From contig CAWJNN010000079.1 of assembly GCA_963844115.1 (NCBI GenBank), positions 1-64,000 of the forward strand: DNA of 64,000 bases, read 5' to 3'. Positions 18,229 through 26,082 of this stretch are shown here, in pieces (the first letter of the stretch is position 1; every line of letters starts with the position of its first letter). The position numbers and the translations under genes are program-made. Under the pieces are notes generated by a model. That model was not told the DNA's origin, did no database searches, and saw nothing but the letters and a program-made list of their open reading frames with translations. This stretch comes from CS4-C045 sp963844115. Its GTDB lineage: Bacteria > Planctomycetota > Planctomycetia > Pirellulales > UBA7805.

Positions 18229-18833
18229 GCCACGCCGCGGTACATGTAGCCGTGGGTACTTGGCATTTTCTCCATGTAGAAGGTCTCTGTCTCAATAGAC
18301 GCGAACGGCTGGGTCTCTAACACCGCTCGTACATCGAGATCGAGTCGACAGCCATCCCCAATTTTCCCCTGCAACCAATTCAGCCGCCGCTGCCACTTGT
18401 AGACCTGGGGATCGGGACTCGCACCGTGCTCGAAATACAGCAGCCGGCCGCCAGGCTTTAACACCCGGTGCAATTCTTGCATTGCTTGCTCGACCTCAGC
18501 GATACTGCACAGCGTGATCGTGCTGACCACGCAGTCGAACGTCTCGGAGTCAAACGGTAGTTGTTCGCTCCCCACGACGTGCTTGTCCACTGCGATCCCA
18601 GTTTCGTCAATTCGGCGCTGCAGCCGTTTGTTCATGCCTGGATTCGGATCGACCGTCGTGATCTTGCGGACGTGTGGCGGGTAATGGGGCAGATTAAGAC
18701 CGGTACCCACGCCGATTTCGAGAATCTCACCCGCTACGCTGGCAAGTTGCTGCTGACGATATCCGGCCCAGTGTTTGTGATCGATGAACCAGTCGTAGTA
18801 GCGGGGAAAGATGACGTTCGAGTAGAGGCCCAT
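18219..18833 (-). CDS. Class I SAM-dependent methyltransferase
   Basis: The 204-residue protein has a standard Rossmann methyltransferase core: motif I EILEIGVGTG (residues 36-45), an acidic ribose-binding end of strand 2 (TTVDPNP), motif IV FDCVVSTITLCSI, and the post-motif RVLKPGGRLLYFEHG. It is in the UbiE/COQ5-like Methyltransf_11 group. The substrate cannot be read. It lies 93 bases downstream of the DUF2063 gene on the same strand and may be co-transcribed with the bufferin-like genes, making a tailoring or thiol-methylation role possible. That is only a positional inference, since this broad family occurs in many contexts. Confidence 0.85.
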   Translation of the reverse strand: MGLYSNVIFPRYYDWFIDHKHWAGYRQQQLASVAGEILEIGVGTGLNLPHYPPHVRKITTVDPNPGMNKRLQRRIDETGIAVDKHVVGSEQLPFDSETFDCVVSTITLCSIAEVEQAMQELHRVLKPGGRLLYFEHGASPDPQVYKWQRRLNWLQGKIGDGCRLDLDVRAVLETQPFASIETETFYMEKMPSTHGYMYRGVAMK

Positions 18834-18925
18834 TGATTTCTGCCCTGCAGGGGATCCAAGTCACGAAGGTATCCGCGGAAAGTGGTGGGCAGCATGGTCC
18901 ATCCCCCGCTGGGGTCGGCGAGATA

Positions 18926-19813
18926 TTACGCAACTTCGACCGTTTTGAAGAAGCCGGCGGCGGTCCAATTTGAAAACCAATTCTGAAGCTGCGGAGCCAG
19001 CTGTTCGACCGATTCGGCCGACTCTTCCGCCACTTGCATAATTGCGTCGCCAACCGTCGTTCCATCAACCAGCAAGGACAGCAGTTGGTATTCGAGCGCG
19101 TCTAATTCGCGTCGTTGAACGACGTATTCTGTTCGTGTTAATGCGAGAAACTGTGGGCGGGGGGCCGGAATTGGTGGATCCTCGTCCTTGCGAACGGCTG
19201 AAAAATAGTCGTTGACTGGATAATGAAACTGCAACAGCCGCAGGCAAGGAACTGGTGTCAAGCGCGCGTCGGGCCACTGTTCAGGCGGGATCGCAAGCAA
19301 CGTTTCCGACTCCAATAACGGTTGCCCTTCAACCCCCAGACCATCAAACACCTGCTCGATCGCCCATTCCATTTGCGCCAAGTCGATCAGAAGGTCCGGC
19401 CAATCCACAATACCCGCTTGGTGCTGTTCAAGGTCCGGACGAGTATCGGCGAGATAACGTGCGAAATTGTCCGCCAGTCGCCCTAACGTGTAGCTGGAGG
19501 ACGGATAACTTTGCAAATACCCGAAGGCGAATTGGTTGAACACCTCCTCACCCGTCGCGTGTACCAGGACTGGATACGACTCGCGGAGACACTCCAAGAG
19601 TCGAGCGAAATAGGCGTTGCCGTAAATTTCCAGCCGTTCGATAGCGGTCAAATTCCTGGAGCGACAAACAACCTCTTCCACCTCCGCCGCCGCAACGTCG
19701 ATTTCGCGGCGCGCGTCGGTCGACTCGATTCCGTCGGCGACGCCGTCCGGATGCGTAATCACCGACTGCATCCAGCGTTGAATCGTCGCGAGGCCTTGTA
19801 GTTTCTGGTTCAT
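18926..19813 (-). CDS. bufC: DUF2063 (HvfC/BufC-type) partner of a DUF692 oxidase
   Basis: The 295-residue protein opens with the DUF2063 domain (about 5-140), recognisable by RLEIYGNAYFARLLECLRES, YPVLVHATGEEVFNQFAFGY and PSSSYTLGRLADNFARYL. The C-terminal half (about 170-295, with YQLLSLLVDGTTVGDAI) is the second domain usual in these proteins. In characterised bufferin-like systems this family forms a complex with the DUF692 iron oxidase and presents the precursor peptide. Here it follows that gene by 47 bases, with the precursor gene further upstream, so the set is very probably an operon. The ATG start at 19813 agrees with the family N terminus. Confidence 0.85.
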   Translation of the reverse strand: MNQKLQGLATIQRWMQSVITHPDGVADGIESTDARREIDVAAAEVEEVVCRSRNLTAIERLEIYGNAYFARLLECLRESYPVLVHATGEEVFNQFAFGYLQSYPSSSYTLGRLADNFARYLADTRPDLEQHQAGIVDWPDLLIDLAQMEWAIEQVFDGLGVEGQPLLESETLLAIPPEQWPDARLTPVPCLRLLQFHYPVNDYFSAVRKDEDPPIPAPRPQFLALTRTEYVVQRRELDALEYQLLSLLVDGTTVGDAIMQVAEESAESVEQLAPQLQNWFSNWTAAGFFKTVEVA

Positions 19814-19860
19814 CGATCGCCAATTCAGAAACGGTTATCAGATTGGAGTTTTCCCGGCAT

Positions 19861-20820
19861 TCATTCAACTTCGGGGGCCACGAAGTGCAAGGGATGGGGA
19901 ACTGCCCTTGTGGGGCTGGCGACCGGGGTGTGGCGAGCGGCTGGTGAGTGGTCAGAGGCCGGTGGTTCTTCTTGGGGCGCCGCCGACGGCAGCCGTTCGC
20001 CCATATAATTCTTGGCTTTAAGCACTTCGGCGTGGACCACTTCGAAAGGCGGGATGCTTGCGTCCCATTCCAGTAGTGTCGAAATACCGCCCGTCAGTTG
20101 GTGGGCCTGGGCGTACAACTTCCAGACTTTGTCGATCACGTGCGAATCATGCGTATCGATTAGGTGGGTAACACAGTTGGTGTGGCCCGCCAGGTGGCAC
20201 TGAACAACTCGCTGGTACGGAATCGACTTGATGAATTCTTCCGGGTCGAAGTCGTGATTGATGCTGGAGACATAGACGTTGTTTACATCCAACAGCAGCC
20301 CGCAATCCGCATCCTCCGACATCCGGCTGAGAAACTCCCATTCGCTGAGCGTCGAATCGACAAACGTCACGTAACTGGAAGGATTCTCCAGTACGAGTGG
20401 CCGCTCCAAGAAGTCTTGCACGATCCGAATCCGCTGAACAACGTGATCCAGCGTCTGCTCGTTGAATGGAATCGGCAGCAAGTCATGAGAATTACGACTG
20501 GCGACTCCCGTCCAGCAGAGATGGTCGGAAATCCAATGTGCGTTGATTGTCCGGGCGAGTTGTTTCAGTTTTCCGAGGTAGTCGAAGTCGAGCGGATCGG
20601 TGCTGCCGATCGACATGGAGACCCCATGCATCACGACGTTGTAGCGCTCGGCGATCTGTTCAAGTATGTACCGTGGACGGCCGCCGGAATCGATGAAATT
20701 CTCGGAAATGATTTCGAACCAGTCGACATCCGGCTGTTGATGCAAGATGTGCTGGAAGTGCGTTGTTCGCAATCCGACGCCCAAGCCGAGATTTTCATGA
20801 CCGAGCCGCGGAAGCGTCAT
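19861..20820 (-). CDS. bufB: DUF692 multinuclear non-haem iron oxidase (BufB/MbnB-like)
   Basis: The protein is about 319 residues when started at the ATG at 20820, which follows GAGG by eight bases; the upstream start at 20838 has no such site. The TIM-barrel signatures of DUF692 are present: LGLGVGLR, VDWFEIISENF, VMHGVSMSIG, SDHLCWTG, LENPSSY, LLLDVNNVYV, HLAGH and DTHDSHV. Their His, Asp and Glu residues are the expected iron ligands. Family members oxidise cysteines of ribosomal peptides (methanobactin oxazolone, bufferin thiooxazole). The likely substrate is the Cys-rich protein encoded 176 bases upstream. The C-terminal ~45 residues are a Pro/Ala-rich tail without a recognised domain. 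Confidence 0.93.
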   Translation of the reverse strand: MTLPRLGHENLGLGVGLRTTHFQHILHQQPDVDWFEIISENFIDSGGRPRYILEQIAERYNVVMHGVSMSIGSTDPLDFDYLGKLKQLARTINAHWISDHLCWTGVASRNSHDLLPIPFNEQTLDHVVQRIRIVQDFLERPLVLENPSSYVTFVDSTLSEWEFLSRMSEDADCGLLLDVNNVYVSSINHDFDPEEFIKSIPYQRVVQCHLAGHTNCVTHLIDTHDSHVIDKVWKLYAQAHQLTGGISTLLEWDASIPPFEVVHAEVLKAKNYMGERLPSAAPQEEPPASDHSPAARHTPVASPTRAVPHPLHFVAPEVE

Positions 20821-20996
20821 ACGATAGGCCTCGAGCAAAGGGGGCTGTGAGGATTAGACAAAGGATTAGACAAGAGGGCGGATTGGACAAGATGATGGTC
20901 ACGCGTGTCGTTGGAATAAGACAAAGCGAGGTGCCGTGTCCGCATATTCTGCAGACGTCGGCACCTCGCGCGGGGATCCATTGTTGCTGCTATTGG

Positions 20997-21437
20997 TCAC
21001 GCTGCGGGTGCGTCACCGAATTTCTTGCCAGCCGCCTTCATGGCCGCTTCGAAGTTGGCACGTGCGGCCTTCCAGGCTTTTTCCTTCAGCGGCACCGCGC
21101 ACTTGCCTTCGCCCTTGCAGGAGTTTTCGCCGGGATTCGCACCGCAGCCTCCCTGGCCTGAGCAGTCGTTCGAACCGCCACAGCTATGCGCTTTGGCTGA
21201 AGCACACTTGCCGATGCCGGCACACTCGTTGTGGCCCTTACAGTCGTTCTTGGCTGTCTTGCAGGCGCCTTGTCCCTTGCACGTATTCAGGCCACGGCAT
21301 ACGTGTGGTTCCTTCGTCAGTTCGCTTGCATCTGCATAGGACTTGGTACCGGACAAAGCCGTTCCGGCGACAACGCCACCGAAGGCGGCCATGGTTAATT
21401 TGCTGAATTCACGTCGAGATAACTTAGAAGATTTCAC
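20997..21437 (-). CDS. Tat-exported 11-Cys bufferin-like RiPP precursor
   Basis: The 146-residue protein starts at a GTG preceded by GGAG at good spacing. Residues 7-13 (SRREFSK) and the hydrophobic stretch that follows form a twin-arginine signal, with a likely AxA-type cut near residue 35. The mature part has 11 cysteines at 47, 53, 59, 66, 72, 78, 86, 92, 98, 107 and 113. They fall in triads spaced C-x5-C-x5-C with Gly, Asn and Lys between (CKGQGAC, CKGHNEC, CKGEGKC), and a Lys/Ala-rich C terminus follows. This resembles the small Cys-rich metal-binding precursors encoded beside DUF692/DUF2063 pairs. The expected product is a periplasmic metallophore made by Cys oxidation. Metal and modification pattern are unknown. 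Confidence 0.85.
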   Translation of the reverse strand: MKSSKLSRREFSKLTMAAFGGVVAGTALSGTKSYADASELTKEPHVCRGLNTCKGQGACKTAKNDCKGHNECAGIGKCASAKAHSCGGSNDCSGQGGCGANPGENSCKGEGKCAVPLKEKAWKAARANFEAAMKAAGKKFGDAPAA

Positions 21438-21788
21438 GTCGGCGTCTCCGGACTATAGGCAATTGAAACAACCATCCCCTGCACTAGCAGAAAGGAACAC
21501 TGCCGCAATTTTACCCCTTGCCAGGAGGGAGTTAAACCCTCTGAATTCTGATTTTGTCAGCTTTTATGCGGCCCGTGTGAATTTGAGTGAATTTGATTGT
21601 GAAATTCGATACACGGCGCGAAGCAAACGCCATCACCTTGCTCAAGAATTGCCCCTGCCCTGTAAAAAACGGGAAACCGCCTGCATCGAGTGCCTGCAAC
21701 GCCGCGATGAATTTCAGGTGATGTGCGAAGTGCTAGCGTTGGGTTGAAGTGGATGTCGGCACGACTGTGCGCGGCGCCATTTCTGCCG
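21438..21788. other. Upstream region of the bufferin-like cluster (about 350 bases)
   Basis: No gene is supported on either strand; the open frames here mirror the neighbouring genes or have no ribosome site. Because the cluster runs leftward from 21437, its promoter should lie in this interval. I see no clear metal-regulator box that I would name. Confidence 0.4.
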
Positions 21789-22754
21789 CTAGATGGCTTT
21801 CATTTCGGCCGGTGCACCTCGCTGGGCCAACGCGAGGTCGATCTCAGCAAGCTGTCGATCCGAAAGTTGCCAGCCGGCACCGTCCGCGTTTTCGCGAACC
21901 TGGTCCGGGCGCTTGGCACCGCACAAAGCCGACGTAATGCCCGCTCGATGAATGGTCCAGTTGATCACGACTTGAGCCAAGGTTCGACCGGCGTCGCTGG
22001 CGATCGACCGGAGATTGTCCAACAAGTCGTGATTTTTCTCCCATTCCTCGCCGTGAAACTGCGAGTATTTCATGCGTCCATCGCCGGCGGCAAATACGTG
22101 GTCACGCGCAAGTTTTCCGGCTAGCAGACCCTTGAGCAACGGCCAGTACACCATGATCGAAACTTCGTTGCGCTGACACCAGGGGACGATCTGTGATTCG
22201 ATGTCGCGCTGCAGCATATTGTAGTTCGGCTGGATCGCATCCAGCGGACATGCCGCGACAAATTCATTCAGCTGGTCGATCGACAGGTTCGATGCGCCAA
22301 CCGCCAGCGCCTTGCCTTCTTGCCGTAGCCTCGCGAGTTCGGCGGCAGAATCGCCTACAGGCGTAGCGGGGTCGGGCGCGTGTAGATACAGCAGGTCAAT
22401 ACGATCGGTGTTCAGTCTGCGGAGACTCGTTTCGCATTGTTGGCGCAGTGTGGAAGGTCGGGCGTCGACAAGACGCTTGCCGTTGTCGTCCCAGGCCAGC
22501 CCGCCTTTCGTGGCAATTACCATCTGATCACGGCGATCACCAAGTGCCATGGCAATCAACCGCTCGCTTTCCCCCGAGGCACCGTAACAGTATGCGGTAT
22601 CCAGAAAATTGATGCCCGTGTCGAAACACGCGCGGATGGTCGCCAGGCTGTCCGCTTCGTTAGTACCAAGGCTGGTCATTCCGGAGATGGGCCAGCAGCC
22701 CAAGGCGATTGGGGAAACCGTCAGGTTAGTCTTGCCGAGCTTTCGATACTGCAT
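21789..22754 (-). CDS. Aldo/keto reductase
   Basis: The product is about 321 residues from the Met of MQYRKLGKTNLTVSPIALGC; the ATG at 22778 would add eight residues that lie in a tandem repeat. The catalytic tetrad of the NADPH-dependent aldo/keto reductases is visible: Asp and Tyr in FLDTAYCYG, Lys in VIATKGG and His in LLYLHAPDP. The cofactor strand near the C terminus (SALCGAKRPDQVREN) is typical of the potassium-channel/YdhF-like branch. It reduces carbonyl substrates; which one is not evident. It ends about 350 bases from the bufferin-like precursor start and is probably separately expressed. Confidence 0.9.
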   Translation of the reverse strand: MQYRKLGKTNLTVSPIALGCWPISGMTSLGTNEADSLATIRACFDTGINFLDTAYCYGASGESERLIAMALGDRRDQMVIATKGGLAWDDNGKRLVDARPSTLRQQCETSLRRLNTDRIDLLYLHAPDPATPVGDSAAELARLRQEGKALAVGASNLSIDQLNEFVAACPLDAIQPNYNMLQRDIESQIVPWCQRNEVSIMVYWPLLKGLLAGKLARDHVFAAGDGRMKYSQFHGEEWEKNHDLLDNLRSIASDAGRTLAQVVINWTIHRAGITSALCGAKRPDQVRENADGAGWQLSDRQLAEIDLALAQRGAPAEMKAI

Positions 22755-22772
22755 GGTCGTACGGTGCGCCGC

Positions 22773-22825
22773 TGTCAAGAAGCTTTTGTCAAGAAGCTTT
22801 TGTCAAGAAGCATTTGTCAAGAAGG
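22773..22825. repeat. 14-bp tandem repeat, 3.8 copies
   Basis: TGTCAAGAAGCTTT is repeated at 22773, 22787, 22801 (ends CATT) and partially at 22815. It lies directly upstream of the aldo/keto reductase start, in its promoter or leader. Confidence 0.9.
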
Positions 22826-22852
22826 TCTCGTGGCGCGCTTCAAAACAATAGT

Positions 22853-22913
22853 AACCCGAAGTGTGAGCGAGAGAATCAACGTCATGCGTCGTTTCTCGCT
22901 CACGCTTCGGGTT
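22853..22913. repeat. Palindrome with 20-bp arms
   Basis: The left arm AACCCGAAGTGTGAGCGAGA (22853-22872) and the right arm (22894-22913) are complementary with one mismatch around a 21-base loop. This matches the style of dispersed planctomycete repeats that contain AACCCGAAGCGTGAGCGAG. Confidence 0.85.
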
Positions 22914-23193
22914 ATGTTAAGCGGTTCCAACCCGGTCTTGAAATGCCCTCTGCTTGGAAAGCGCCATTTTGGGCCATGATTGTAGAGGTAAATGCGTTGC
23001 GCGGAATCGTTTCGTCCCGGCGCGCGGGACAGGCGGCGGTGTGTTCTGGACGCAGTCGCCTACGGCTTGCCGTTAAACGACTTGCTGCGAACGGTTTCCT
23101 TCGCGCGAGGGGCGGGTGCGGGTGCAGTATGAACCGGCATGGCGGGAGGGAACAGCCGAGATCCATGCGCCGTCATTGGATCGTGCGCGGCGG

Positions 23194-23256
23194 TGTTTTC
23201 TCGGCGAACGACGCTGTTTTCTCGGCGAACGACGCTGTTTTCTCGGCGAACGACGC
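23194..23256. repeat. 21-bp tandem repeat, three exact copies
   Basis: The unit begins TGTTTTCTCGGCG and ends AACGACGC. Three identical copies run from 23194 to 23256. Being 21 bp long, it is in phase with translation, but no gene is credible here. Confidence 0.9.
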
Positions 23257-23295
23257 TATGATTTGATCCGAACGGAGATCGGCTAGTTTCCAGGA

Positions 23296-24159
23296 CTATT
23301 GCGGATCTCCGCCCGCCGCATTAAACGATGCCGGAATCGATCGTTGCGTTGGCGCGCCGAGTTTTGTCGCCATGGATCGAGCGGCAACAAAGGACGGATC
23401 GAGGGCCCCTGCCTGCGCGTAATGCCCTGCCGCGGCCTGGGCATCGCCACGGCGATACAGTAACGTTCCCAGGTTGTAATGCGCGATTGGCAACGGGTGC
23501 ACCGCGGCCAGTTCCGCCAACGCATCGTCCGTCCGTCCCTGCTCGACCAATACCGTCGCGAGATTATTGCGGTACAGCGGTCGCTCGGGTTGCAAGCGTA
23601 CGGCCTTGGCCAGCGTACTGGCCGACGCGGGGAGGTTGCCCATTCTGGCCTGGCAGAGCCCCAAGTCGTTGAGGGCCTGAGTCGAATTCGGGTGCGCTTT
23701 GATCGCCTGCTCGTATTTCACCGTCGCCTCGGCCAGTTGGCCGCGCCGTTCCAGGACGTGCCCGTACGTGACCAGCGTCTTAGGATTGTTCGGCTCGACC
23801 GCCAACGCTTTGTCTAGCTGAGCCATCGCCTGATCAACGTGACCCGATTTTTCCGCCAACATGGCCAATGACGTGTAAAGCTCGGCATCCGGTTCCCTGG
23901 CCTTGGTGGCAAGACTTATCGGATCATTTTTGAAATCCGTGCGTTTGCTTCGTGTCGCCCCATTCTTGGCAAAAACAGGACTGGTCATTCTCTGCCAGAC
24001 CGTGCGCTGTTCGTTGCCCGGCGCATTAGCTGATCCACCAAGAATAGCGGATGCCTGGTCCGGGGTGAGTCCTGCCGAATCCTGTTTGGACGTTCCGGCG
24101 CATCCGGGAATGAGCAGGAATGCGGTCAATGCCGCAAGTACGAGCGAATCCTTTCGCAC
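23296..24159 (-). CDS. TPR lipoprotein, probably linked to the Tad locus
   Basis: The 287-residue protein has a lipoprotein signal (MRKDSLVLAALTAFLLIPGC, lipidated Cys20). Tetratricopeptide repeats follow from about residue 90 to 265, including LYTSLAMLAEKSGHVDQAMA and YRNNLATVLVEQGRTDDALA. TPR lipoproteins such as TadD are common pilotins or scaffolds of Tad/Flp pilus systems. This gene is 31 bases downstream of a secreted protein gene that follows tadC, so a pilus-associated role is likely but inferred. No catalytic motif is present. The ATG start is fixed by the signal peptide. Confidence 0.75.
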   Translation of the reverse strand: MRKDSLVLAALTAFLLIPGCAGTSKQDSAGLTPDQASAILGGSANAPGNEQRTVWQRMTSPVFAKNGATRSKRTDFKNDPISLATKAREPDAELYTSLAMLAEKSGHVDQAMAQLDKALAVEPNNPKTLVTYGHVLERRGQLAEATVKYEQAIKAHPNSTQALNDLGLCQARMGNLPASASTLAKAVRLQPERPLYRNNLATVLVEQGRTDDALAELAAVHPLPIAHYNLGTLLYRRGDAQAAAGHYAQAGALDPSFVAARSMATKLGAPTQRSIPASFNAAGGDPQ

Positions 24160-24190
24160 GAGATTTCTCCGTTTCTTTATTTAGAGAAGA

Positions 24191-24736
24191 CTACTGTTCG
24201 GCAGAGAATCCTCCGCCACCAATGGTCAGTCGCGGCTCTGGCGTAGACTCAGAGAATTTCACTGCGATCTCATGAACGTATTGCGCTGGCCAGCCACGCG
24301 CCTGGATGTGCGTTGGCCGAACGCTGACAATCTCTCCATCGGTCATGAATCGTTCGACGTAATCACGAGCGACGTCGATGCGGGAAGCGGTTTCTTCCGG
24401 CGTCTTGCCCTGTTCGATATGGACTGCGCGACGGCGAGGTGGCGCCTGCGTAACGATCCATCGAATTTGTTCTCTACCGGCTTCGTTCAGCTGCATATCG
24501 TTTCCGAAGTGATGGCTGGAAACCAGAGTTTGAATCCGCCAACCGTTGCCAATCATCTGACTAAACGGGGCGCGGGCCGCGGCGTTGTCCATATAGACGA
24601 ACGGTACGGGCCAGCATTTGTTTCGGTGATAGGACGTATCTAGATCGCGACCAAGCGCGTGCAGCGGGCCAGCCGCTGCCGAGGTCGTAAGGGTAGCTGC
24701 AATTCCTAGACTCGTGAGCATAGCTATTAAACGCAT
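24191..24736 (-). CDS. Secreted protein of unknown function
   Basis: The protein is 181 residues from an ATG at 24736 that follows GGAGG with seven bases between. The longer frame to 25081 has no such site. A signal peptide (MRLIAMLTSLGIAATLTTSA) is followed by a conserved-looking block (NKCWPVPFVYMDNAAARAPF) and a C-terminal block (REQIRWIVTQAPPRRRAVHI). I do not recognise the family. Its position between tadC and the TPR lipoprotein suggests a planctomycete Tad accessory. The C-terminal block has an OmpA-like flavour (adjacent arginines, a QAPPRRR turn) but lacks the full domain. Confidence 0.7.
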   Translation of the reverse strand: MRLIAMLTSLGIAATLTTSAAAGPLHALGRDLDTSYHRNKCWPVPFVYMDNAAARAPFSQMIGNGWRIQTLVSSHHFGNDMQLNEAGREQIRWIVTQAPPRRRAVHIEQGKTPEETASRIDVARDYVERFMTDGEIVSVRPTHIQARGWPAQYVHEIAVKFSESTPEPRLTIGGGGFSAEQ

Positions 24737-25119
24737 TTCTGGGCCTCCATTCCTCCGAGAATCCATCAGGTCGCAGAGCGACGCTTTCATCCGTGATTGG
24801 TAGAGGGCGCACTGGCTGGCAGCACGCCCAACGGTGCGGGCACTAGATCGTTTATCGGATGATAGCCAGCACGAACTAAGATGTGGTCCGATCATTTTTT
24901 TAGCTTGCCTGCACACTCTACGGCATCGGAATATCTTTTCAACGGTCCGCCATTTAAAGTGAACGCGTTCACCAGACGGCGGTGTTCTTGGCGCAAAGCA
25001 GGCGGCCTGGCTTGCGAACGGCGTGCAAGCAGAGACAATTGGAGGCGTCACGGCGCAGTGCAGCTGGCGACGTGCTAGCACTTACGGAGACCCGATTTCG
25101 AGTTCTGCTATCGAATGTC
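24737..25119. other. Gap of about 380 bases after tadC
   Basis: No protein family is visible. The right half is locally AT-rich (about 24880-24960), which could hold a promoter for the leftward secreted-protein and lipoprotein genes. I see no strong terminator. Confidence 0.4.
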
Positions 25120-26076
25120 CTAGTTCATCTTAGTGAACAGTTCGCGGACCATCTGGATCGCGGCGGGTCCGACCAGAACAACAAAGATGCCTGGAAAGAT
25201 GAACAGCACGAGCGGGAAGATCAGCTTCACGGCGGTCTTCGCCGCCTTCTCTTCCGCAAGTTGTCGGCGACGAGTACGCATGGCGTCACTTTGCACGCGA
25301 AGTGCCTGGGCGATGCTCGATCCGAACTTGTCGGCCTGAATCAGAATGGCAGCCAGGCTGCGTAGATCATCCACGCCGGTTCGGTTGGCCAGTTCCTGCA
25401 GCACCTCGTTACGGGCGCGACCCATTTGGAGCTGGAAGTTTGCCAGGCCAAATTCTTCCGAGACAATCGGGAACGTGGCTTCCATTTCTTCCGCAACTCT
25501 CCGCATGGCTTGATCAAGAGCAAGACCTGCTTCTACACAGACGACCAACAAGTCCAACGTATCGGGCAGCCCGTAGAAAATCTGGTCTTTTCGTGACTTT
25601 GTGAACAACCACAAGCCGATCGTCGGCAGATAGAACAGCGTACCTGCCACGGCGATCGTATAGATCAGCGTATTCTGGGTGAGGCCGGACAGGATCACCA
25701 TGGGTCCGCCGCACAGGAAAAGACCCAGTACCAGTCCGATGATCTTCAAGCCGAGATAGATGGACGGCGCACTTTCGCTGCGGAATCCGCCCTGGACCAG
25801 TGCCAGTTTCAGTTTGCCTACATCTTCTTCGGTCGTTGGCGTTAGCGGCTTGGCCAACGGCGTCGCCCTTTCCAATACCTTGCCGACCTTGCTGGTCTCC
25901 TTGCCCGGATCCGTCAGGCGACGTCTGGTCGGATTCTTCAGGTCCTCCAAGCGTTGTTCCACGCGCGGTTTTCCGCCGGCAAAGAACTCCATCAGCCACC
26001 AGGCTGCGGCCGCAAAGAGGCCGAAGATAGCGAATGGAAAAATCGTTTTAAAGCTAATCAGGTCAGCGAGTATCAC
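25120..26076 (-). CDS. tadC: TadC-like type II secretion F-family inner-membrane protein
   Basis: The 318-residue protein has membrane spans near residues 12-30, about 105-145 and about 285-310, and a T2SSF cytoplasmic domain (about 165-290) with GLPDTLDLLVVCVEAGLALD, QAMRRVAEEMEATFPIVSEE and ADKFGSSIAQALRVQSDAMR. It forms the inner-membrane platform of Tad (Flp) pilus or related secretion machines together with TadB. It sits six bases downstream of tadB, in the order cpaF-tadB-tadC typical of these loci. The C-terminal span (LIFPLVLFIFPGIFVVLVGP) matches TadC proteins. The ATG start is assigned by length. Confidence 0.9.
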   Translation of the reverse strand: MILADLISFKTIFPFAIFGLFAAAAWWLMEFFAGGKPRVEQRLEDLKNPTRRRLTDPGKETSKVGKVLERATPLAKPLTPTTEEDVGKLKLALVQGGFRSESAPSIYLGLKIIGLVLGLFLCGGPMVILSGLTQNTLIYTIAVAGTLFYLPTIGLWLFTKSRKDQIFYGLPDTLDLLVVCVEAGLALDQAMRRVAEEMEATFPIVSEEFGLANFQLQMGRARNEVLQELANRTGVDDLRSLAAILIQADKFGSSIAQALRVQSDAMRTRRRQLAEEKAAKTAVKLIFPLVLFIFPGIFVVLVGPAAIQMVRELFTKMN

Positions 26077-26082
26077 GACGTT

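Larger units (their letters stand above)
22826..23295. other. Gap of about 470 bases with palindrome and tandem repeats
   Basis: The gap contains the 20-bp-arm palindrome (22853-22913) and a 21-bp tandem repeat (23194-23256). A 150-codon frame crosses it on the plus strand but has no ribosome site and owes its VFSANDA peptide repeat to the tandem DNA repeat, so I do not call it a gene. Confidence 0.6.

Noticed and set aside
21343..21747. 134-codon plus-strand frame upstream of the bufferin-like precursor
   Set aside because: It is mostly antisense to the precursor leader and gap, with no ribosome site or domain.
22814..23266. 150-codon frame ending in VFSANDA repeats
   Set aside because: The peptide repeat is only the translation of a 21-bp DNA tandem repeat; there is no ribosome site and it spans a palindrome.
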